64,000 nt of DNA from Tubulanus polymorphus. Lineage: Eukaryota; Nemertea; Palaeonemertea; Tubulaniformes; Tubulanidae. Shown here in pieces: positions 1 through 10,600 of the stretch. The translations under genes were made by a program, and so were the position numbers. How positions within the stretch are numbered: the stretch's first letter is position 1; each line of letters opens with the position of its first letter. The notes under the pieces were generated by a model. It did no database searches. It was not told the origin of the DNA and saw nothing but the letters and a program-made list of their open reading frames with translations. Location: assembly GCF_964204645.1 (NCBI RefSeq), contig NC_134033.1, forward strand, positions 9,150,231 to 9,214,230, read 5' to 3'.

Positions 1-2
1 TT

Positions 3-251
3 GATCCTGGGCCGGTGGTTATCGAGCGAGACGCTGGTGGAAATGCTGTCCAAGATACTGCGGATGAATATGAGCGTGCATTACGAACATTGAACAACCA
101 TTTCGTTGGGTAGGTGAATGAGCCGTATGAGAAGCATGTTTTTCGTTCAATGGCCCAAAAAGAGGGCGACACGGTTGACAAATTTGTAGCCCAACTCAAA
201 AAGCAGGCTCAATTTTGTAATTTTCCGCATCCAGAGGTAGATATCCGGGAT
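3..251 (+). pseudogene. Ty3/gypsy Gag fragment
   Basis: Reading frame 3 gives a Gag-like stretch with the pattern of capsid proteins of Ty3/gypsy elements: an E-Y-x-x-A-L-R-x-L-x-x-x-F core followed by P-Y-E-K-H-V-F, a glutamate-rich turn and a conserved V-A-Q-L-K-x-Q-A helix. An in-frame TAG at 111-113 interrupts it, and similarity stops at about 251 with no zinc knuckle or pol behind it. It is a truncated relic that begins before the window. The family is assigned from the motif pattern only. Confidence 0.6.
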
Positions 252-254
252 CTT

Positions 255-600
255 CCAATCGTTGATTCATAGCATCAATTTCCTGATCGGTTTTGTCCTT
301 TCGGGGAAGGAGCGACGCAATTTTCACTTAGGCGTTTGGCCACATTTTTTTAACGGTCTCGATGGATTTCTTCATCTCCTGGAGAACTTTTGCATCTGTT
401 TTTGTGTACCAATCGTTTGTACCGCAGTTGATGAGTACGGAATCATGTCGTTTCCATCCAGTCCAAATTGCTGATTGACGACCGGTAGGTTTTGACGGCG
501 CTGTAACGCAGCCATCCTGAATTGAATACCGATATTTTCGATATCACACGCTAAACAAGTGCCTGCAGAAGCGTTACCTGGCAGGGTTAATGGAATTTCT
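255..600 (-). pseudogene. SGNH-hydrolase-like fragment, probably from a retroelement
   Basis: On the minus strand, between about 470 and 330, one frame contains a hydrophobic strand ending in N-C-G-T-N-D-W followed by a charged amphipathic helix. The G-T-N-D block is typical of SGNH/GDSL hydrolases, which also occur as extra domains in some animal retrotransposons. The upstream part (to about 600) lies in another frame, and two stops follow in the 255-330 part. No catalytic Ser block or terminal His-Asp block could be placed. It is decayed and has no visible neighbours in a common unit. Confidence 0.35.
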
Positions 601-1440
601 TTCTTCATTGATATAAAAAATGACTTTAAAAGAGGTCCATGGAACGTAAATCGAGACACTGTGTAGGCGACCATGTTACATTGTTCACGTGATGAAATAC
701 TGAAATCTGATTGGATCCGTAAATTCAGCGGAAGATGCCGGACGGGCAAAACACATCCTCGCTTGCCAGGGGTCCGGTATCACTCCCGAACTCGCTTCCA
801 CCAGCCCCCTGGCGTCACGAAGCGTGATTTCATTACTGGCGCTGTTGCGCGTGACGTCATATATCGATTTGCGAAATACTTCCTTGTTCGGTAAAACGTT
901 CGCTGATTGGTCAATTTAACGGGAAAACCAACAGAAGTCTACTGACGCGTTTGTTACAAGCGCTGTGATTGGTACGACCGGATTCTGGTCGGCTAGTAAC
1001 GACTCCAACGACTCGTGAGGTCAAGGGGTTCGGGGAACAGCTTTAGCGTAGTGGGTTCGAATCCCTTGACGGGTGAAGATGGGCAAAACATAGAAGATAG
1101 AGACCGGTAACCGGTCTATGTCCCATATTGAATGGGAGAGGCAACCAGTCTAACCGAAATCAGTGATTGATTGACCGAAACGTAAAAAATCGAAGGGTTA
1201 AAAAAGTAATACGCGTTAACTAACTTGAATCTACGAGGATATCGATATGTTACATATAGCCACATATTTCAAAGATGGAGCCAGATGACGATAGCAACAA
1301 TTAACGCTGGTTTTTCAAATCAGGCATCGAAAACTGCTTTTAAAACTTAGGCCTGAGAAAAGCATATAGAATTACAAATTAATCTTTTTTCTTAAGTAGC
1401 CAAACTGTTTACTTTATCATTAAGTCACATTTTCTTGGAA
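600..1440. other. Intergenic, no gene recognised; tRNA-like inverted repeat inside
   Basis: No convincing coding signal. At 1020-1031 and 1059-1070 there is a 12 bp inverted repeat with one mismatch. It encloses an A-box-like TAGCGTAGTGG that runs directly into a B-box-like GGTTCGAATCC. The spacing is too short for a tRNA, so this is probably a decayed tRNA-derived SINE fragment. Confidence 0.3.
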
Positions 1441-1575
1441 ACTGAAAAGTGCTTCGTTCCGGGTGAGAGTTTCTTATTTTCGAAACCGCAATCGGTCCTT
1501 TTAAACCCGGAAGTGAAAATCGCTCCTCCGTCGTTGATAATTCATCGTCGTTAAATCCTTAAACATCACTTCAAA
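1440..1575 (+). promoter_or_regulatory. Probable 5' UTR and proximal promoter of TCTP
   Basis: The 130 bases before the TCTP start codon contain several short pyrimidine tracts (for example around 1495-1502 and 1523-1531). TCTP mRNAs in animals usually begin with a 5' terminal oligopyrimidine (TOP) tract, so a start in one of these is plausible. No TATA box is evident. The transcription start cannot be fixed from sequence. Confidence 0.3.
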
Positions 1576-1603
1576 ATGATCGTCTTCAACGATTTACTCA
1601 CAG
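1576..1603 (+). CDS. tpt1: TCTP exon 1 (coding part)
   Basis: ATG plus eight codons, then the first base of a split glycine codon. It is followed by GTATTTG as donor. The encoded M-I-V-F-N-D-L matches the TCTP N-terminus (M-I-I-Y-x-D-x in many animals). The exon is too short to be found by ORF length; it was placed by matching phase 1 to exon 2. Confidence 0.85.
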
Positions 1604-4600
1604 GTATTTGGTTAAATGCCGATCAATGTTTCATCGGTGAAAATCCCGTGACGAATCGTGTTCGACCTGTTAGCGTTTAGCCCGCTTTAAATCTGTTCTT
1701 CGTAAGGCCGCCATACCTTGTTTTTCCACAGGGGCTCGTATCCGAGTTGTAGGTAGTGTAAAAACGATAATCTGTCAATCCATTGTCTAGAACGTACAGG
1801 TATGTAAACTAAGAAGGGGATGCAGGGGGCCTATGTCTAGGGATTTCAGGTTGAAAGTTTCTATGTGTCCTACGTACGTGTCGTTCTAATGGTTTAAAAT
1901 GAAGAAGGGGATAGTATGGGTCATCCTTATTACCGAGATGACATCACAGGGGTTTGGCGATGGGCTTGGATTTTATTTCCGGGTTGTTGATAATCTCGCG
2001 AGAATGGCGCTAAATATGAACTGCGAATAAATTCAAAATATCACGGAAATACCTTGTGTTTATATTGTTTATTTATCCGCTATAAAGTTCTGATAAACAA
2101 TTGGTCTTTAAGAATCATTATCAGACGGTCGTCATGCTTTACTATATAAAATCACAAGGGATGAAACGCCAGGCCTCCGCTGTACTTAAATTTTCAGCCA
2201 GAAAGTTGGGACAGTCACGTGACATTCTGATGACGTCATCGCATTTAAAACTTCAACACGAAAAGTTAACATATTCACAGACCGATATCAATTGTCAGAT
2301 TATGATTCATATGAAATAAATAACTTATAAGGAATAAATTATGACGAAATATATAATTCATAGTAAAAAAATGCATTCGAATGTAAGTTATTCTCAAATA
2401 TTTTTCGTATCATAGTTTCCATCTTATATGCTTCAGGTTCGCGTTCAGTCAAATAAGAAGCGTTAAGTCACGTGACTGTCCCAACTTTCTGGCTGGCACA
2501 ACTCTGAAGGCGTTTCATCCCTTGTTCTTTTATATAGTAGCGTGACGACCGTCTGATAATGATTCTTAACGACCAATTGTTTATCGAAACTTTATAGCGG
2601 ATAAATAAACAATATAAACACAAGGTATTTCCGTGATATTTTGAATTTATTCGCAATTCATATTTAGCGCCATTCTCGCGAGATTATCAACAACCCGGAA
2701 ATAAAATCCAAGCCCATCGCCAAACCCCTGTGGATGACATACTTTACCGAGATGAACCGAGATGAAATTAAATATGACATATTTATTTATTTCTTATCGA
2801 TTTTAACACTTGAAATCATGTTATATCAGTAATAAATACCTTCTAGAGTCATATTTTACATATTTTTTTTCATTTAAAAAAATTTTGACTTCAAATACGT
2901 AAACTCGGTTAGCAATAAAATTTCATTGAATTTGATTGATCGACGATCTTATCTCGGTAAAGTTAAGTTATTTCTCTACATAATATATGACAAAATATGT
3001 AAAATATGACTCCAGCAGGCATTTATTACTGATATAATATGATTTCAATGGTAAAAATCGATAAGGAATAAATAAATATGTCATATTTAATTTCATCTCG
3101 GTTCATCTCGGTAAAATACGTCATCTCGGTAATAAGGATGACCGGATAGTATAAGCCACAGGGGCTTGTAAACTGGCTTGGATTTTACTTCCGGGTTGTT
3201 GATAATCTCGCGAGAATGGCGCTAAATTTAAACTGCAAATAAATTCAAAATATCACAGAAATACCTCTTGTTGATGTTGTTTATTTATCCACTATAGAGT
3301 TTCGATAAACAATTGGCTGTTAAGGATCAGTATCAGCGGGCGCGACGCCTTACTATATTAAAATAACAAGGGATGAAACGGCTTCGCTTTTGCCTGTGAC
3401 CGTATTGATGCGGCGGAAACCGCTGCGCATGCGCGGCATTCTCGCGAGATTATCAACAACTCGGAAGTAAAATCCAAGCCAGTTTACAAGCCCCTGTGTA
3501 TAAGCATACAGCACTTTACAGAATCAAAATTGGTCAAGCGGTTCAAAAGTAATAAGCAATCAAAGGGTGGAAATTTGGGGTATCTTAGTCATTCGAATGC
3601 ACAATACACTTAAGTTCATTTCCAATGAAAGTATCAGACAGGAAGTGTCTAGGTTTTGCTGCTTTTTAGCCAGATAATGGAATTAACTTCAATATTAAAA
3701 CCAATATAACTCCCAGAATTTTTATCCGTTTAAAACCTAGCGAAATATCCCAAAAAGATCGTGGACAATCGAAAATAAATAGACTTTAGTCGCCTCAAAA
3801 AACAAGTGAAGCAACATAACAAATATGGCGGCTTTTCGTGGCGCATGATGGGAGTGTAAATTACCGATTCGAACTTAAACTTGGACTGACATTGATGCCA
3901 ATGCAGATATTATTCTTGTTTCAAATTGTTAAGGTTAAAATTGACCAAAATTTATGCGTTTTATCAACAAAAGATAACATTTAGAGATAATTTTCAGTCC
4001 CAGAGGGCTATTGCGTTCACTTTTCGTCGGTCAGTGCGTCCATCCGTCCATAGACGGAATCTAGTTATTTTGGGAAGTTTTGAAGACGCTTCTATGTAAT
4101 ATCCTGATATTTGGGTTACACATGTATTTCCCTAGACACACCTTCAGCCTGAAGCCTGGCCCTGTCAGAATCAAGATGACCGAACGGCAGCCATTGTTGT
4201 TCGCCAAAATCAACACTTTTTACACATTTTTGAACTTTTTGAGGAAAATTTTGAAGACGCTTTAATCAATTAGGCCCTACCTTGATCTTTCGTATATATT
4301 TGAATCCCCCAAGGGTCCATCACCATAAAAAAAATTGGGTCGATCGGACAAGACTAACCCCTTTTTAGTACCCAAAAATGTCAAGTTGGCCCAAATTCTG
4401 AGTCCTGTAGCTTCCTACTGGTTTGCCATTTCTCATTCTAATTTGTGATGGGTATTATTTGGAAAGGGATGTTTTATATCTGAGACAGGTATTTTTGATC
4501 AGCCAATTATGACGCAATTGGCGGCCATCTTTGTGTCATCAGTACTCAGTCATAGGTGGAAAATGTTTTTCCACATTATATTGATAACCTTAGCATATTT

Positions 4601-7600
4601 TTTTACCACAATCAATTGCAAAGTTGTAGCTCATGACATAGTCTATAATTGTGGCGAGTTTGAAGGACATTAGTTATTCTACATGATCACAAGGGGGCAT
4701 TGGATAACTTAGTATTTCCTTATTAGATAGGTACCTAGGCATATTTTGTTACCATGATCAATAATTGCAAGGTTGTAGTTCATGACATGTACTATGATTG
4801 TGGTGAGTTTCAAGGTCATTGGGTCTTGCATATGATCACCAGGGGGCGTCGAATAGTAGAGTAACTTAGTATTTCCATATTAAATTGGTAAGGAGGCATA
4901 TTTTGTTATCACATTCGATTACAAAATCGTAGCTGCTGATATGTTCTATGATTGTGGTGGGTTTCAAGGTCATTGGTTTTTTGTATATGCAGTGTTTTCA
5001 ATAAGAAATTAACAAGCCAGGTCCCTTTGAAAAACAGGAGGGTCCCATAATACGTCACAGTCCCGGAAATGAAAGTTGGTATGAAAAAAACAGGCTGGTC
5101 CTTTACAAACGACAGGTGTACGGGTCTGGGACCTGGCTCTTATTGAAAACACTGATATGGTCACCAGGGGGCGTTGAATATTGAAATTGTTAGATTGTTG
5201 AGCATTTGGAATCACTTTCCAAGTGGGTATGGTGTCCCTGAACCCCTAGTTACATCAGTAAGAAAACAACATGCGAATAATTTCCAATGAACAAACTCGA
5301 GGTAAACGCTTTTTGACTGTAATAAAATGCATGCTTCCCTTTTCATTGAATCATTGGTTTTTGTATATGGCAGGGATGAGAATTATCCGCAGATTTCGGT
5401 ATTGAAAAATATCAATGTTCCAAATAGTCCAAAAATGATGTAAAAGTATGGGGAGGGGGTGATGATCTCATTCAATTGGTCTGGCGAGATCGATAATCAG
5501 GTGAACTGTAAAAGCGTTCAGTGCCTGTTTTATTTATCGTTGCGTAAAAGTATCGCATTTCAATGCATATTCATTGCAACACTGATTTTGTATCTACATT
5601 TGTACTACGATGAGTGTGGATGTATTTTATCGATCGGTTGCAGAAATGCGCGCGGCAACAGAAGTTATGTATGTAGGCCTGCTTACTGTTGCTGCACATG
5701 TGTGGCGAACGCCTTCAGATATTATACACTACTGGGTGATGTTTTTAGTGAGCATTCATTGGCGCGTTTTAACTGCAATAATTCAGGGCTCGACCCATAA
5801 TGCATTAGATGCCCCCGAGCCCCGCGTAATGGCTTTGGCGCTCGCAAGGTCAGAATGAGGTCAAATTGATTTCCGATTTTTAGCCCACTTGGGACGTTGG
5901 GCCCAGCAGGCTATTGCGTTCACTTTTCGTCCGTCTGTAGACGGAATCCAGTTATCTTGAGAAGTTTTGAAGACGCTTCAAGGTTATGTCTTGATATTTG
6001 GGTTACACATGTATCTACCCTAGACACATCTTCAGCCCAAAAACTGGCCCTGTCAGATTCAAGATGGCCGACTGGCAGCCATTGTTGTTCGCCAAAATCA
6101 GCACTTTTTACACATTTTTGAACTTTTTGAGGGAAATTTTGAAGACGCTTTGATCAATTACCTTGATCTTTCGGATATATGTGAATTCCCCCAGGGCCCA
6201 TTGGCATAACAAAAATTGGGTCGACCAGACTCAAGATGGCCGTCCTATGACCTTTTTAGTGCCCAAAAATGTTAATTTTGGCCCAAATCCTGTAGCTTCC
6301 TACTGGTTTATTATTTCTCATTGCAATTTGTGATGGGTATTCTTTGGAAAGGGATGTTTCATACCTGAGACCGGTATTTTTCATCAGCAAATTATGACGC
6401 AATTGGCGGCCATCTTGGTGTCAGCAGTACTCATTCGTAAGTGGGAAAAAGTTTTTCCACATTATATTGATACCTTAGCGTATTTTGTTACCACATTCAT
6501 TTAGAAAGTTGTAGCTCATAACGTGTTCTATGACTGTGGTGATTTTCAAGGTCATTGGTTTTTGTTTATGGCCACCAGGGGCGTTGAATAATGCAATATC
6601 TTAGTATTTCTATAATATATTCGTATCAATGCATATTTTGTAACAACAATCAATTGCAAAGTTGTAGCTCATGACATCATCTATGATTGTGGCAAGTTTT
6701 AAGGCCATTAGTTATTCTATATGGTCACCAGGGGGTGTTGAATAGTAGAATAACTTAGTATTTCCTTATTATATTGGTACCTAGGCATATTTTGTTACCA
6801 TGATCAATTACAAAATTATAGTTCGTGACATGTTCTATGATTGTGGTGAGTTTCAAGGTCATTGGGTTTTGAATATGGTCTCCAGGGGGCGTTGAATAGT
6901 AGAATAACTTAGTATTTCCATATTAAAGTGGTAACGAGGCATATTTTGTTATCACAATCAATTACAAAATCGTAGCTGGTGACATGTTCTATGATTGTGG
7001 TGAGTTTCAAGGTCATTGGATTCTGTATATGGTCACCAGGGGGCGTTGTATATTGAAATTGTTAGATTGTTGAGCATTTGAAACCACTTCCCAAGTGGGC
7101 ATGGTGTCCCTGGACCCCTATTTTTTTTTGTAACTACTGTTGGGATCCCTGAATTTTCATTCTGGTCAGTTCATAGTAAAATTAATTTCTTTTCTTTTCT
7201 ACAGGTGTCGAGATATTTTCCGATTCATTCAGGCACAAACTTGTTGATGGCCTATACTATGAAGTTGAAGGCAAGGTATGAAATGAATTTAATCACATTT
7301 GCGCACATTTGTGAATTTCCGAAAATTTCATTATTAGTGAAACTTTGCTATTACCATGTCTGCATGGGGTCTCAATGTTCGACCAAAACCCACGTTCGCA
7401 GTTTCGGCAATAAAATAGCGCTATCGTGGGTTGTATATGAACTATAAGCGTGAAGGATAAATAAATTAAAATTTATGGCCAATGGAGCTACTTTCGTCGA
7501 TAAGTCCTATCTCGGGTCTTTATACATATATACTAAAGTTTAGAAAAGTTTAGAGTTCTGGTTTAGAAATCGCGGAAAGTTCAATTTTGACAGCACTTGC

Positions 7601-10600
7601 CCTTTAAATCTGGGTTCAGCGTCCATCGAACCTGTGCATCGAGCATAGTGGAGACGCATAGCCCTGGTACAAAATGCTAGTGTAGATGTAATGAGTGATC
7701 TTAAACTTAATTACGAGGTGGACAAATCAATTCAATAGATATCTATGACTATTACTTCCAAGTACATGTTACAGAGTATAGGCCTAATGCAGAAAACCTG
7801 TTATCACTGCTGTGTCTGTATTTATTGAATTGAATTTCAGCTGGTTTACCGATCAGATGAGGGTGTAGATGCTTACATTGGAGCTAATGCATCAGCAGAA
7901 GGTGGTGATGAAGCTGAAAATGCTGATGTATCCGGCAAGCAAGTCATTGATGTTGTCGATAATCACAATTTAGAATTGATTGACCGACCCAAAAAATCAG
8001 ACTACAAAGCATATTTGAAGGTTTGTTAATCGATACGATATCATATGACAAAAACATGTAGAGATATAAGCCATTGAGTGTACAGTCCAGTGCTTCATCT
8101 AGCCAAAAATAGAAGGGCGGTCAGCCCCGCCCCCGAAAATAGTCGCCCTTGTGCCCTCATCACTTGCCGTAGGTCCGCCATCCTGCCCTTGTCAGTCACG
8201 AGTAATGAGTCAGGGCTTTCAAAATAAGCCGACGCATCCGACTGTTAGTAAGTTTCCTGCGACGGCTATGAAATATCTCGTATGATATCAACGATAGTAG
8301 CTCATGTGATCAGTGGTTATATTAAAATGTACTGCAGTCAGTGTGCATCGTGTGAAGACGTGCCTCAGACGCGTGGCCTAGTTAAAGTTTCCAGGAAATT
8401 GGCTGACTTCCAAACTACTGCCAATCATTCTAGCGACTGCCGTTGTAAAGCTGGTAGTGTATATTCGATGGATTGTTTCGTTTTGAACACATCGTGATGC
8501 TCTGGATCTTTTTATCTAGACTATTCGACAAATTTTATATATACAAGGTGAAAAACTTTGTTCGGTGAACTCGCAGAGAGACTCGCACAGACAATTAGTT
8601 TGAGTAGCCTAATAGCAATAATGTGTTCTTAAGCTGGCTGCTTACCAATTATCAACAGTTACTTGCCAATCACTAACACTATCAATTTAAACCAATTAAT
8701 TTGATGTTTCTAAGATTAAAAATATGCAATTTCATGTAGGCCTATACACTATTGCTGGCTCTTTTTCGCTGTATTTGCTACTTGAGATTGCTTTTTTCTG
8801 CAATCTTTTTGTCTGCAACTGGTTTTCCAAATCATGTTGAAAGCCCTATCTAGATAAACTTTTGTTCATTGACAGGCATAGGTGTAAGGATGTACTGAGG
8901 TCAAGTGTGTCATTCATGGCAAAATCAGAGTTAAACATAGTTTCTAGTCCTCAATCGTAGTAGGGGTACCTCGATTCTATGCAATAGGGAACATTGCAGG
9001 TTGCCCCTAAAACGGACGTGAGTGCGTTATTATGTGCCCTTGCTCCGATGGAATCACACACAAAAATGCCCTTATTTGAAATCAGCACCCAGCCCTTTTT
9101 CAATGCTAGATGAAGCACTGACAGTCAAAGCTCATTATAACGCCAGCTCCGGGAACTGTCAAAATTTTGGCGGCTCAAAGAATGGCGGTATAACAAAATG
9201 GCAATCGTGAGAGTTGACATAGTATACAATACATGACTATTAACCAAATCCAGAATTCGTCATTAGGAAAGGGTAAAGGTCTTAGCTCATTTCATTTAGG
9301 TAATAGGAAAAATGATACAGATGTGTGATACTATTTTACTCATGTAAAAGTTATTTTCAAATGTGATATACATTGTATTCACAAGTATCAAATATGCAAC
9401 TGGTTTGAATTTTAGTTCAGCCATTACTGAGAAGTACAACTTCTAAATCAGCAATTTCAGCACATACTCACTGTTATTGTTTATGTTAGCAGGTGCGCAT
9501 CTCTGACAAACGCTCACAGCTTCAGGGATGTGATTTTTTTGGCTTAAACCGGATTTCCGGCCTTTGGGACCAAAATATTGACCCTCTGGGATTTGCACAG
9601 ATCCGTTGAGAGAGTGGGGAGGGGGGGTGAGGTACTCTGCTGACTGACGATTGGTACCGGTGAGCAATAAAAGCGTTCAAGACCGGACAATCAGAAGTCT
9701 TTTTTAGCGCTGGATGGTTGCGTTGCTGTCAGAATTCGACAACGATTGACTACCCTCGAGCTATTAATAGACAGTTCACTCGCGTAATGCTGAAAAACGG
9801 CTTTTATGGCCCGTCACGTGGCGCCACCTACTGTATTTAGATATGCTAATGAGCAGGTGATGACGTCACTGTAACATTTCCGAGCGTCCGCGGAGCGGAT
9901 TTTTCAGCATTACGCGAGCGTATGCCGAGTAAACTATCGCTCATAAATGAAAACAAAAACAACTTTAGTGAAAATTGTTGTTTCTTTCTGAATGCGAATT
10001 CCTCACTGAACAAATTGATGCGTAATTAAGGTAGATAAACCGATTATTAACGAAATTACGGACCAAAACGAGAGTAGGTGTGACAGACAGTAGTTGTCTA
10101 TTTCCTGGTTAGAATTAGGAACATCGTTTTTATCCGAAATGCTCTAAAATCGCTCTCAGGGCAATGAAAATTCAAAATTGAATTCTATTCCGCATTAGAA
10201 TCAATAAGACCAAGGGAAACGACTCATGTGAGGTATTTGTTCCTGCCAGATCCAGTCGCTGTCTGTGCTCCTTTTGTATTCTATGGTTGTATTGTGTAAA
10301 TTATTAGGTATTGACTCTGAGCTGGGAGAGTATTTTGACAAATTTATACAGAATGCATCATCATGCCATTTTTGAAAAGCTGACAGGCTAGAACTTTATG
10401 ATTTGTTTCTGGGCAAGTTTATTTCCATGATATTCTCGGGCAAGGCTCCGGAACCTCGCAAGTGCTATGCGGCGCTTTTGGCGCTCGCACGTCGTGTATT
10501 GGAATGTTCAATATTTGCTGTCGGTATCCCTGTCTAATTTATGTTTCTGGTCTGTTTATTCTCAGCAATACATGAAGTTGAGTAAGGAAAAAATTATGGC

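Noticed and set aside
1013-1075. tRNA gene candidate with A- and B-box-like motifs.
   Set aside because: The boxes are adjacent rather than about 30-40 bp apart and no cloverleaf can be drawn.
5459-5858. Overlapping ORFs of 113 and 82 codons.
   Set aside because: They overlap in different frames, lie in a TCTP intron and show no domain.
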